From NCBI RefSeq assembly GCF_021395205.1, contig NZ_JAJVCS010000003.1, positions 186,001-250,000 on the forward strand: a DNA stretch of 64,000 bases, read 5' to 3'. Below, piece after piece: positions 1 through 7,771 of this stretch (position 1 is its first letter; each line of letters begins with the position of its first letter). The position numbers were made by a program, and so were the translations under genes. The notes beneath the pieces were generated by a model that saw nothing but the letters and a program-made list of their open reading frames with translations, searched no databases and had not been told where the DNA came from. The DNA is from Polynucleobacter sp. IMCC 30228 (GTDB taxonomy: Bacteria; Pseudomonadota; Gammaproteobacteria; Burkholderiales; Burkholderiaceae).

Positions 1-2
1 AA

Positions 3-89
3 TTATTAGCTGATTTACCCCCCAACGAGTTTTTTAATGATCCTGAACTGCAGGCAACTATTATTGGTAAACGGGTGAATCATGCTTAA
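3..89 (+). CDS. ABC transporter ATP-binding protein, C-terminal end (LivG-like), partial
   Basis: An open frame enters from the left edge and encodes about 28 residues ending in ...IIGKRVNHA before TAA at 87-89. The tail reads like the last residues of LivG-type ATPases, where a stretch of the type 'DP.(V/L)...I/YLG' ends the protein. It overlaps the next ATPase gene by 8 bases, as livG and livF usually do. The body of the protein lies outside the window, so the family call rests on the tail and the neighbour only. Confidence 0.55.
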   Translation, partial: LLADLPPNEFFNDPELQATIIGKRVNHA

Positions 90-783
90 GGTGAAGGCGA
101 TTTCGGTTGAAATTCAAAATAGCCCCATTCTGCGTAAAGTTAGCCTTGAAGTTAAGGCCGGTGAATTGGTATGTTTGGTTGGTAGAAATGGCGCAGGCAA
201 AACTACTACCCTAAATAGCATCATGGGTTATCGCAAACCAAAAGAGGGCGATATTCTGCTTGAGGAAAAATCGATTCTAGGAAAACGGACGTTTGATATT
301 GCCCGATTAGGGATTGGATTTTCTCCAGAAGAAAGTGAAGTTTTTGGTGATCTAACTGTGGCTGAAAATATTGAAATGTCAACCTGGACAATTAAAACTA
401 AAATGCCCAATGCTGAACGCATTGCGATGGCCTATCGTATTTTTCCTAAGCTAGACGGGTATCGCGAACGTGGTGGCAATCATTTATCGGGTGGTGAGCG
501 GAAGATGCTTTCAATTGCTCGAGCGCTGACGCTTGATCCGAAGTTATTAATTCTGGACGAACCTTTCGAGGGGCTTTCGCCTGCGATTATTCCGATTATT
601 AGTGACGGCCTATCGAGCATTCGTGAGGCAGGCCGAGCAATTTTAATGGCCGAGTCCAATGCTTTTCATATTCCCGACTATGCCGACCGTGTTTACGTGA
701 TTGAGCGTGGCGAAATTATTTTTTCTGGCAGCGTGAATGATGCTAAACGGCATACTAATTTAAGTCTTAAGGGCGAAGCATAG
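82..783 (+). CDS. livF: Branched-chain amino-acid-type ABC transporter ATPase (LivF-like)
   Basis: This 233-residue protein is a complete ABC ATPase of the LivF class and would power import through a LivHM-type permease at the inner membrane. Walker A (GRNGAGKT) is at residues 34-41, the signature LSGGE at 135-139 and Walker B LLILDE at 155-160. Length is normal for LivF. The ATG lies inside the end of the upstream ATPase frame, so the two are translationally coupled. The substrate cannot be read from the ATPase. The gene is followed after 20 bases by a PanB-like gene, so the imported compound may feed that enzyme; this is inference. Confidence 0.9.
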   Translation: MLKVKAISVEIQNSPILRKVSLEVKAGELVCLVGRNGAGKTTTLNSIMGYRKPKEGDILLEEKSILGKRTFDIARLGIGFSPEESEVFGDLTVAENIEMSTWTIKTKMPNAERIAMAYRIFPKLDGYRERGGNHLSGGERKMLSIARALTLDPKLLILDEPFEGLSPAIIPIISDGLSSIREAGRAILMAESNAFHIPDYADRVYVIERGEIIFSGSVNDAKRHTNLSLKGEA

Positions 784-803
784 TAATTATTAAGGAGATT
801 AAG

Positions 804-1685
804 TTGAACAAAGCAACGGCAGTGCCTGAGCAAAAAAAACGAACCATGCAAGATATTTATGCCTCAAAAAAAACAGGTGAGAAAATGGTTTATATGTCTG
901 TACCCGATTACACCTCAGCAAAATGGGCAGAAACTGCGGGGGTTGATGTTGCTGTGATTGGGGATAGTTTGGCGATGATTGCGCATGGGCACTCTAATAC
1001 GATTCCAGCGTCGATGGATATGATGGTGATGCACGCTGCTGGCATTCGACGTGGCGCCCCAAATACCTTTCTGCTGGGTTGTATGCCTTATCAAAGCTAC
1101 AACACAATTGATCGGGCGCTCACCAATGCGACGCGGTTTATGCAGGAAGCAGGCTCAGATGCGGTGAAGCCTCAAGGTGGAAAATCGCAAGCACATATTT
1201 TGCGAGCTATGGTCGATGCAGGTATTCCAACCGCCTCTCATATCGGCATGACCCCCCATACCGTAGCTGTATTTGGGGGCTTTAAGGTACAGGGACGTAC
1301 AGCTGACACCGCCATGAAAATTTTAGAAGATGCCTTTGCAATTCAAGATGCCGGCTGTTTTATGCTGGAGTTTGAAGCTGTGCCAGCAAAGATTGCCAGC
1401 GTTATTTCACAGCAATTAGAAATCCCAACAATTGGAATTGGTGCTGGCGTTGGTACTGACGGTCAAATTTTGTTATGCCATGATTTATTGGGCGTATTTT
1501 CTGATTTCAAGCCGAAATTTACTAAACGTTATGCGAATTTGACTGAAGTAGCGGTTGCCGGCATTAAGGAGTACATTGCCGATGTTAAGGGAGGTACCTT
1601 TCCAGATGATGAGCATAGTTATTCTGTGGACGAAAAAGAATTTGACAAGTTTCTTAATCTAGTAGAGAAGCGAAAGCATCATTAA
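804..1685 (+). CDS. PanB-family protein (ketopantoate hydroxymethyltransferase-like) with altered metal site
   Basis: The 293-residue protein matches PanB along its length: VIGDSLA at 51-57, VK at 121-122, SHIGMTP at 145-151, VFGGFKVQGR at 156-165 and the general-base region EAVP at 191-194. The start is TTG with a good AAGGAG eight bases upstream. PanB normally holds Mg2+ with Asp45, Asp84 and Glu114 (E. coli numbering). Here the first is kept (Asp54), but the aligned second and third positions are Cys93 (in LLGCMPY) and Gln124 (in VKPQGG). This suggests a paralogue with another substrate or metal rather than the vitamin B5 enzyme. It sits between a Liv-type transporter and a PanE-type reductase. 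Confidence 0.8.
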   Translation: MNKATAVPEQKKRTMQDIYASKKTGEKMVYMSVPDYTSAKWAETAGVDVAVIGDSLAMIAHGHSNTIPASMDMMVMHAAGIRRGAPNTFLLGCMPYQSYNTIDRALTNATRFMQEAGSDAVKPQGGKSQAHILRAMVDAGIPTASHIGMTPHTVAVFGGFKVQGRTADTAMKILEDAFAIQDAGCFMLEFEAVPAKIASVISQQLEIPTIGIGAGVGTDGQILLCHDLLGVFSDFKPKFTKRYANLTEVAVAGIKEYIADVKGGTFPDDEHSYSVDEKEFDKFLNLVEKRKHH

Positions 1686-1709
1686 CCAAGATTTCACTTT
1701 CACTGCTAA

Positions 1710-2654
1710 ATGAGCGCTAATCGTCAGAAAATAGCGGTAGTGGGAGCAGGCGCCGTCGGCTGTTATTTTGGCGGCATGCTGGCACGCAGTAATCATGAGT
1801 TAATCCTGATTGGTCGCAGCGAGCGAGTGGATGCTATCAATCGTTTTGGTTTGCAAATGGATTGCCAAAGTTTTCAAGCTAATGTAGCTTTACAAGCAAG
1901 TGCTGATTTTGCGAGCATCGCTGCTGCAGACATGATTTTACTTTGTGTAAAGTCTTACGATACCGTTGCTACGATGCAGGCTCTAAAACCATTCTTATCT
2001 GCTAATGCAGTGATTGTCAGCTTGCAAAATGGAGTGAGTAATACCGAATTAATTTCATCGCTAGTTGCCAATCCTGTTTATGCAGCCGCTGTTTATGTGG
2101 CAGTAGTAATGACTGATTTAAATACGGTAAAACATTATGGTCGTGGTGAATTACAAATTGGCTCATTTATTCCAGATTTAACTATTACTCAGCAGCAAGC
2201 TCAGTCTTTAACACAATTAATTAAACAATTTTCAAATTCCGGCGTACCCTGTGCCCATTCTATTGATATTAAAAGAGAGCTTTGGTTAAAGCTGTTGGTG
2301 AACTGTAGTTATAACGCCATTTCTGCAATTGGACAAATCAGTTATGGGCAAATGGCTCAAGTACCTGAAATTCAGGCATTAATCGAACGCCTCACGGACG
2401 AGTTTTTATCGGTGGCGCAGTGTGAAAAAGTCAAGATCAGTAAGTCTGAGGCAATTCAGGCAAATGAAATTATTGCCCGCACTATGGCGGGGCAAAAATC
2501 ATCCACTGCGGCAGATATAGCGCGGGGAAAAAGAACGGAGATCGACTTTTTAAATGGTTATATTGTGCGTAAAGGCGCTCAATATAACTTGCTAACCCCA
2601 GCTAATCAGGCTCTGTATGCCTTGGTCAAAATGATTGAGGTCAAATTCAAGTAA
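1710..2654 (+). CDS. panE: 2-dehydropantoate 2-reductase family protein (PanE-like)
   Basis: The 314-residue protein has an N-terminal NAD(P)-binding Rossmann motif, VVGAGAVG, at residues 10-17. Its C-terminal helical domain carries the family motif with Lys and Asn (LWLKLLVNCSYNAISAI). PanE reduces ketopantoate to pantoate with NADPH in the cytoplasm. Because the neighbouring PanB-like protein has an unusual metal site, this reductase may act on a different 2-oxo acid. It starts 24 bases after the PanB-like gene and is probably in the same transcript. The dehydrogenase at 3007-4095 is distantly related but has its own control region. Confidence 0.85.
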   Translation: MSANRQKIAVVGAGAVGCYFGGMLARSNHELILIGRSERVDAINRFGLQMDCQSFQANVALQASADFASIAAADMILLCVKSYDTVATMQALKPFLSANAVIVSLQNGVSNTELISSLVANPVYAAAVYVAVVMTDLNTVKHYGRGELQIGSFIPDLTITQQQAQSLTQLIKQFSNSGVPCAHSIDIKRELWLKLLVNCSYNAISAIGQISYGQMAQVPEIQALIERLTDEFLSVAQCEKVKISKSEAIQANEIIARTMAGQKSSTAADIARGKRTEIDFLNGYIVRKGAQYNLLTPANQALYALVKMIEVKFK

Positions 2655-2676
2655 CACGCTTTAACCTCAATTTATT

Positions 2677-2733
2677 TTGCACTGCAATATCTCAGCTATA
2701 TTAAAGCTTCTATTTATTAGAATCAGATATACT
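2677..2733 (+). promoter_or_regulatory. Candidate promoter for the glycine riboswitch transcript
   Basis: TATACT at 2728-2733 is a good -10 element placed so that transcription would start near 2740, just before the first aptamer stem at 2743. No strong -35 is seen at 17 bases; TTAAAG at 2701-2706 is the nearest and is too far. An alternative TTGCAC (2677-2682) with TATTAA (2699-2704) has a 16-base spacer. The choice between them is open. Confidence 0.4.
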
Positions 2734-2742
2734 TCTTTGGAA

Positions 2743-2930
2743 GCAGGAGAGCGAGAGGTTATTTATCTCCACCGAAGGCGCAAACTCCCATGAACGCTCA
2801 GGTATCCCAAAAGACTGGTACTGCTTAACTTAAATAGCCGTCTGGAGAGTCGCCACTGAAATGGGGCGCACCGAAGGAGCAAATACCTAACTATGTTTAG
2901 GTATGAATCTCTCAGGTACCAAGGACAGAG
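2743..2930 (+). ncRNA. Tandem glycine riboswitch (two aptamers)
   Basis: Two copies of the glycine aptamer consensus lie in series. Aptamer 1 (about 2743-2824) has GGAGAG, CACCGAAGG, GCAAA and GCTCAGGTA, closed by GCAG 2743-2746 pairing CTGC 2821-2824. Aptamer 2 (about 2837-2938) has TGGAGAG, CACCGAAGGAGCAAA, TCTCTCAGGTACC and GGACAG. The linker is about a dozen bases, as in known tandem glycine switches. GCCG at 2837-2840 can pair with CGGC at 2935-2938; the latter overlaps the first arm of the terminator downstream, so glycine binding should favour read-through (an ON switch). The mechanism is inferred. The RNA lies in front of a dehydrogenase of unknown substrate rather than gcvT. Confidence 0.95.
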
Positions 2931-2936
2931 GGAGCG

Positions 2937-2964
2937 GCAGCCGTAAATGAATGGCTGCATTTTT
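2937..2964 (+). terminator. Riboswitch expression-platform terminator
   Basis: GCAGCC (2937-2942) and GGCTGC (2953-2958) form a 6-bp stem with a 10-base loop, followed by A and TTTTT. This is a rho-independent terminator immediately after aptamer 2 and before the gene start at 3007. The first arm overlaps CGGC 2935-2938, which can instead close aptamer 2. An upstream ATG at 2947 in the same frame as the gene lies in the loop, so it is unlikely to be the true start. Confidence 0.8.
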
Positions 2965-3006
2965 GCCTCGATTCATTTGGCGGAAAGTACTTGGGAGTTT
3001 CATGCT

Positions 3007-4095
3007 ATGCAAGTTAAACCAGCACATCAATATAAAGTCCTCATTTTTGGCGCCTCTTATGGCTCTTTGTTAGCAACTAAATTGGCACTAGCGGGCCATG
3101 ATGCCACTCTTGTTTGTCTACCTAATGAAGTGGAACTGATAAATCGTGAGGGCACAAGAGTACGCTTTCCCATTAAAGGCAGAGAGGGCTTAGTTGAGGT
3201 AGATTCTCGGGGCTTGCTGGGAAAAATTTCTGCCACTACACCAAATAATGTCAACTTAGCAAATTACGATTTAGTGGTGCTTGCAATGCAAGAGCCACAG
3301 TATGGCGCAACTGGCGTGCGGGAATTACTGCATGCCGTGGCAGAAGCAAGGTTGCCAACGATGTCTATTATGAATATGCCACCCCTTACTTACTTAGCTC
3401 GTATTCCTGGTTTATCGCTAGCAGATTACCGTAATTGTTATACCGATCCTAGTGTTTGGGATGGCTTTGATCCCACGATGATGACTTTATGTAGCCCTGA
3501 TGCGCAAGCATTCAGGCCGCCAGATCAGCCTATTAATGTATTACAAGTTCGCTTACCCACTAACTTCAAGGCTGCGCGCTTCGAGTCAGAGGTTCATACC
3601 CAAATGTTACGTCAAATCGCCGCTGATATCGAGGCAGTGCGCTTTGATACAGGTTCCGAAGTAATTGAGTTGCCAGTGAAATTAAAAGTATTTGACTCAG
3701 TCTTTGTGCCACTAGCAAAATGGAGCATGTTATTAGCAGGTAATTATCGCTGCGTTGGCGCTAATGGCATGCGGCCAATTAAAGAGGCAATTCATGATGA
3801 TCTTGGGCTATCAAAAAATATTTATAACTGGGCTCGGCAACTTTGCCTATTATTGGGGGCAAGCGAGACAGATTTAGTGCCCTTTGAAAAATATGCGAAT
3901 GCAGCGCTTAGTTTAGGTAGCCCTTCATCGGCGGCACGGGCTTTATTTGCGGGAGCAAAAAATATTGAACGGGTTGATTTGCTAATGCAAACGATCGCCG
4001 CCAAACAGGGCATGCAATCAGAGGCAGTTAATCAGATTGTGAACTTAGTGAATCAGCAATTAGAAAAAAATCGGGCTTTACCGGTGGTGGCTTAG
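3007..4095 (+). CDS. Glycine-riboswitch-controlled NAD(P)-binding dehydrogenase of unknown substrate (ketopantoate-reductase-like)
   Basis: The 362-residue protein starts with a Rossmann motif GASYGSLLA (residues 15-23), followed by a typical 'LVVLAMQEPQYGATGV' second half. The segment FVPLAKWSMLLAGNYRCV resembles the Lys...Asn helix of ketopantoate reductase and opine-type dehydrogenases. I cannot name the substrate. The start at 3007 is chosen because GGGAG (2993-2997) sits nine bases upstream and the earlier in-frame ATG falls inside the terminator loop. Control by glycine suggests that the protein uses glycine, a glycine-derived 2-oxo acid such as glyoxylate, or a one-carbon product. That is inference from the RNA. 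Confidence 0.75.
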   Translation: MQVKPAHQYKVLIFGASYGSLLATKLALAGHDATLVCLPNEVELINREGTRVRFPIKGREGLVEVDSRGLLGKISATTPNNVNLANYDLVVLAMQEPQYGATGVRELLHAVAEARLPTMSIMNMPPLTYLARIPGLSLADYRNCYTDPSVWDGFDPTMMTLCSPDAQAFRPPDQPINVLQVRLPTNFKAARFESEVHTQMLRQIAADIEAVRFDTGSEVIELPVKLKVFDSVFVPLAKWSMLLAGNYRCVGANGMRPIKEAIHDDLGLSKNIYNWARQLCLLLGASETDLVPFEKYANAALSLGSPSSAARALFAGAKNIERVDLLMQTIAAKQGMQSEAVNQIVNLVNQQLEKNRALPVVA

Positions 4096-4113
4096 CAACT
4101 AGTATTACCAAGA

Positions 4114-4365
4114 CTAATCGTCTGCCAGATCGTCGTCTGGCGACGGTTTCTTTTGCGTATTTAATTTGTTTGGAATGCCGTTAACTAAGATTGCTTTAGT
4201 GACCCAAGCCGATTGATTTTTATCGGTTTCAATAATTTCTTTTAAATGAGCACAATCGCTACGATGGCTACAGGCGGCAAAACTATCGTTAGCTTTATGG
4301 GTTGTAAATTCTGAGCATAATTTTTGATACCAAACACCATCTAATGGACAAGAATCTTTTTTCAT
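4114..4365 (-). CDS. Small Cys-containing protein of unknown function
   Basis: An 83-residue frame on the minus strand starts with ATG preceded by AAAGGA at a good distance. Four cysteines (6, 17, 32, 38) and His41 are spaced as CPxDGVWYQKLC...C-x5-CAH, which could bind a metal or form disulfides. The C-terminus is hydrophilic and acidic (SPDDDLADD). There is no signal peptide or membrane segment. It stands alone between the riboswitch gene and the TRAP cluster. I do not recognise the family; the RBS and the ordered Cys pattern argue that it is a real gene. Confidence 0.6.
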   Translation of the reverse strand: MKKDSCPLDGVWYQKLCSEFTTHKANDSFAACSHRSDCAHLKEIIETDKNQSAWVTKAILVNGIPNKLNTQKKPSPDDDLADD

Positions 4366-4669
4366 TCGCTAATCCTTTGTAGTAAATTCACCTGAATTTA
4401 GTGTTTAGTCCGTCAGCCTCGTTTTTTAGTTCGGACAAGGACTAGGATAGGGTCAATGTCATTTTTTATTTTGATGCAGATCAAGACCGAGAGCACTAAA
4501 TGGATTCTGGGCAAAGTGGATCCAATAATTAGAAATTCACCAAAAAGGTGCTTTTTTCTGCATTTTTCTACCCAGTTCTGTTCTAATGAAAAGGTTAATT
4601 TTGTTGGGCTTTTGCTGGTATTGCTGCTTTATTCCACTTCTCCATTCTTTTTCTTATAAGGATTAAAAA
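4366..4669. promoter_or_regulatory. Intergenic leader between the small Cys protein and the TRAP operon
   Basis: These 304 bases hold no convincing gene; a 67-codon frame at 4456-4659 lacks an RBS. TAGTCC (4406-4411) can pair with GGACTA (4439-4444), or the overlapping GTCCG (4408-4412) with CGGAC (4432-4436), so two exclusive hairpins are possible. CACC-AAAAA-GGTG followed by C and six T (4538-4557) is a short terminator-like hairpin upstream of the TRAP genes. TTGATG at 4471-4476 is a possible -35, but its -10 is weak. The region probably carries promoters for both flanking genes. Confidence 0.4.
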
Positions 4670-5755
4670 ATGAAACGACGCGACTTTTTAGGAAAAGCCT
4701 CAGTAGGGGCTGCTGCAGGTATTTTGGCTGCTCCAGCCATTGCCCAATCCATGCCAGAGGTAAAGTGGCGCTGCGCATCTAGCTTTCCAAAAAGTTTAGA
4801 TACGATTTATGGTGGTATTGACGTGATTGCAAAGCGGGTAGCTGCGCTAACAGAGGGTAAATTTCAAATTCGTCCTTTTGGGGCTGGTGAAATTGTGCCT
4901 GCGTTTGGTACGGTTGACGCAGTGCAGCAGGGCACGGTTGAATGTACCCATACCGCAGGCTATTATTTTGTTGGTAAGAATAAGACTTTTGCGTTTGATA
5001 CTACTGTGCCATTTGGCATGAACCAACGGCAGCAAAATGCCTGGATGTATTGGGGCGGTGGCTTAAAATTACAACGTGAATTTCTTAGCAGTTACAACAT
5101 TATTTCATTTCCAGCGGGCAATACTGGAACCCAAATGGGTGGTTGGTTTCGTAAACCCGTTAATACCGTAGCCGACTTAAAGGGACTGAAGATTCGAATT
5201 GCGGGTCTTGGTGGCGAAGTGATGGCACGACTTGGGGCAATTCCCCAGCAAATCGCTGGTGGAGATATTTACCCTGCGTTAGAAAAGGGCGTGATTGATG
5301 CGGCCGAATGGGTTGGGCCTTACGATGATGAAAAGCTAGGTTTTTATAAAATTGCGCCGAATTATTACTATCCCGGCTGGTGGGAAGCTTGTTCAATGTA
5401 CTCGCTTTATGTCAACATCAAAGAATGGGAAAAATTGCCCAAAATGTATCAGGCTGCGCTCGAGGCCGCCTGTTATGAGGCGAATGCAGACATGATGGCT
5501 GAGTATGACTTTAAAAATCCCCCAGCCTTACAACGTCTACTAAAAAATGGCGTTAAATTATTTGCTTATTCAAATGACATTATGAAAGCGGCGCAAAAAG
5601 CCTCATTTGAAATGTTTGAAGAAGAGGCTGCAAAAAATCCCTCCTTCAAGAAAATATATGAACCTTGGAAAAAATTCCGTGCCGAACAATTGCTTTGGAA
5701 TCGGGTCGCAGAAAATACCTTAGCATCATTTAATTTTGCTAATCCAGTTAATTAA
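4670..5755 (+). CDS. dctP: TRAP transporter substrate-binding protein, TakP/DctP family
   Basis: The 361-residue protein begins with a twin-arginine-type signal (MKRRDFLGKASVG..., cleavage near APAIAQS) and is exported to the periplasm. The mature part is very like the TakP group of DctP proteins, which bind 2-oxo acids: VKWRCASSFPKSLDTIYGG, GAGEIVPAF, NTGTQMGGWFRK and IDAAEWVGPYDDEKLGF. AAGG lies before the ATG. The two membrane subunits follow at once, so this is a complete TRAP system. The 2-oxo-acid or monocarboxylate specificity is inferred from the family. Confidence 0.88.
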   Translation: MKRRDFLGKASVGAAAGILAAPAIAQSMPEVKWRCASSFPKSLDTIYGGIDVIAKRVAALTEGKFQIRPFGAGEIVPAFGTVDAVQQGTVECTHTAGYYFVGKNKTFAFDTTVPFGMNQRQQNAWMYWGGGLKLQREFLSSYNIISFPAGNTGTQMGGWFRKPVNTVADLKGLKIRIAGLGGEVMARLGAIPQQIAGGDIYPALEKGVIDAAEWVGPYDDEKLGFYKIAPNYYYPGWWEACSMYSLYVNIKEWEKLPKMYQAALEAACYEANADMMAEYDFKNPPALQRLLKNGVKLFAYSNDIMKAAQKASFEMFEEEAAKNPSFKKIYEPWKKFRAEQLLWNRVAENTLASFNFANPVN

Positions 5756-5767
5756 GCGCTAGATTGA

Positions 5768-6310
5768 ATGCTTAAGCAGTTGTTGCGCCTCGCTGGATTT
5801 GTTGATCGGTTAAATGATCGCTTTGGCGTTTTGGCAAGCTGGCTAGTGCTGATATCAGTGCTGGTCAGCGCCGGCAATGCTTTAGTGCGCTATGGCTTTA
5901 ATGTTAGCTCTAATGGTTGGTTAGAAGTCCAGTGGTATATGTTCATTGGCATGGTGATGTTCGGTGCCGCTACCACCTTAAGGCTTAACGAGCACGTCAG
6001 GGTCGACGTTTTATATGCCCTGTATCCAAACCGAGCGCGGCTTTGGTTGGATTTCTTTGGCGGTATTTTTTTCCTCTTGCCAATGACGACGATTATTGGG
6101 TGGTATTCGTGGGATTTGCTCTATAACTCGATTTTAGTAACTGAAATGTCTAATAATTCGGGCGGCTTGTTACGTTGGCCGGCGCGGGCAATGATTACCT
6201 TGGGCTTTTTCTTGCTAACGTTACAAGGTTTATCAGAAATTATTAAGCGGTATGCCGCTTTGCAAGGCCTAATTAAAATCGATCCTCGCTATGAGAGGCC
6301 ACTGCAATGA
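5768..6310 (+). CDS. dctQ: TRAP transporter small permease (DctQ)
   Basis: A 180-residue membrane protein with four hydrophobic segments, at about residues 20-40, 55-75, 95-115 and 140-160. WYMFIGMVMFGAATTLRLNEHVRVDVLY contains the DctQ family motif (NEHVRVD). It forms the small membrane subunit with DctM. It starts 12 bases after dctP, and its stop overlaps the start of dctM in ATGA. Confidence 0.9.
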   Translation: MLKQLLRLAGFVDRLNDRFGVLASWLVLISVLVSAGNALVRYGFNVSSNGWLEVQWYMFIGMVMFGAATTLRLNEHVRVDVLYALYPNRARLWLDFFGGIFFLLPMTTIIGWYSWDLLYNSILVTEMSNNSGGLLRWPARAMITLGFFLLTLQGLSEIIKRYAALQGLIKIDPRYERPLQ

Positions 6311-7752
6311 TTGCTCATGAGGTAATGGCGCCATTGATGTTTGGCGGCCTAATTGTTTTTTTACTGATTGGCTATCCCGCAGCTTTTTCTTTGGGCGCAG
6401 TAGGCTTATTTTTTGCTTTCATTGGCATTCAGTTAGACTTTTTTCAGCCAACTTTTTTACAAGCCTTACCTGATCGTGTTTTCGGCATTCTTTCTAATGA
6501 CTTACTGCTATCGATTCCATTTTTTACTTTCATGGGGGCGATACTAGAACGCTGTCGCTTGGCTGAAGATTTATTAGAAGGATTAGGTCAATTATTTGGC
6601 CCAATTCGTGGTGGTCTGGCTTATGCAGTGATTATTGTTGGCGCAGTGTTGGGGGCAATTACTGGCACAGTTGCGGCCTCAGTTATTGCCATGGGATTAA
6701 TTTCCTTGCCCATCATGCTACGGTATGGGTATAACCCTCGCGTCGCTACTGGAGTGATCGCTGCTTCTGGCACCATTACTCAATTAATCCCGCCTTCCTT
6801 AGTATTAATTATTCTTGCCGATCAATTGGGCAAATCTGTGGGTGATATGTATGCGGGAGCAATTGGTCCATCGATTATTCAAATTATCTTATTTTGTTTA
6901 TTTATATTTTTCCTTTCTGTCTTTCGCCCCCAAGATGTACCTGCACTTCCCATAGATGCCCGCCCGCCAATTGACTGGAAACTGATTAAGCGAATCATGT
7001 GGGGGGTTATTCCCTCCTTAGCCTTAATTTTCTTGGTTTTAGGTACGATTTTGATGGGTTTAGCGACGCCGACAGAGGGTGGGGCAATGGGTGCGGTTGG
7101 CGCCTTGGTATTGGCTGCCATGAATAAGCGTTTACAAAAAGATTTAGTGTGGCAAGCTATGACATCGACTATGCGCATTAATGCGATGGTGATGTTTATC
7201 TTAATTGGTTCAACTGTTTTCGGTCTTGTTTTTCGTGGGGTCGATGGTGATTTATGGATCGAACATCTTTTATCAAATTTACCTGGTGGGCAAATTGGCT
7301 TCTTAATTGCGGTTAACCTCTTTGTATTTTTTCTCGCCTTCTTCCTCGATTATTTCGAAATTGCTTTCATTATCATTCCCTTATTGGCGCCAGTAGCAGA
7401 CAAATTAGGCATTGATTTAATCTGGTTTGGCGTCTTGTTGGGGGCAAATATGCAAACCTCCTTCATGCATCCGCCTTTCGGTTTCGCTTTATTTTATTTA
7501 CGAGGGGTAGCTTCAAAAGAGGTAAAAAGTTCAGATATTTATTGGGGCGCTTTACCTTGGGTAGGATTGCAATTAATTTTGGTTGCCATTCTGATTTTTT
7601 TCCCAGAAGTGGTTACCTATTTTGTTGATAAGCCTACGGTGGCAGTTGAGAGCGGTGATGCATTGATTGATCCCTTTGCAAATGCTGTGCCAGCGGCACC
7701 CGTCGTAGATTCCAGCGCAGATATTGAACGGCAGCTCCGGGGTTTGAAGTAA
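6307..7752 (+). CDS. dctM: TRAP transporter large permease (DctM)
   Basis: A 481-residue polytopic membrane protein of the DctM family (Na+-coupled transport in characterised members). It shows the 'GAVLGAITGTVAASVIAMGLISLP' helix, 'GVIAASGTITQLIPPSLVLII' and 'ATPTEGGAMGAVGAL', all typical of DctM. The roughly 30-residue tail after the last membrane helix (VESGDALIDPFANAVPAAPVV...) is longer than in many homologues and hydrophilic. It overlaps dctQ by four bases. The next gene starts 19 bases later and is likely co-transcribed. Confidence 0.92.
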   Translation: MIAHEVMAPLMFGGLIVFLLIGYPAAFSLGAVGLFFAFIGIQLDFFQPTFLQALPDRVFGILSNDLLLSIPFFTFMGAILERCRLAEDLLEGLGQLFGPIRGGLAYAVIIVGAVLGAITGTVAASVIAMGLISLPIMLRYGYNPRVATGVIAASGTITQLIPPSLVLIILADQLGKSVGDMYAGAIGPSIIQIILFCLFIFFLSVFRPQDVPALPIDARPPIDWKLIKRIMWGVIPSLALIFLVLGTILMGLATPTEGGAMGAVGALVLAAMNKRLQKDLVWQAMTSTMRINAMVMFILIGSTVFGLVFRGVDGDLWIEHLLSNLPGGQIGFLIAVNLFVFFLAFFLDYFEIAFIIIPLLAPVADKLGIDLIWFGVLLGANMQTSFMHPPFGFALFYLRGVASKEVKSSDIYWGALPWVGLQLILVAILIFFPEVVTYFVDKPTVAVESGDALIDPFANAVPAAPVVDSSADIERQLRGLK

Positions 7753-7771
7753 ACAGATAAAGAGTTAACTT

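Noticed and set aside
2763..2960. 65-codon minus-strand frame across the riboswitch
   Set aside because: It lies wholly on the complement of structured RNA and has no protein-like pattern; the glycine aptamers explain the sequence.
4456..4659. 67-codon plus-strand frame upstream of the TRAP operon
   Set aside because: No RBS, biased Phe/Leu content from T-runs, and it covers a terminator-like hairpin; treated as leader.
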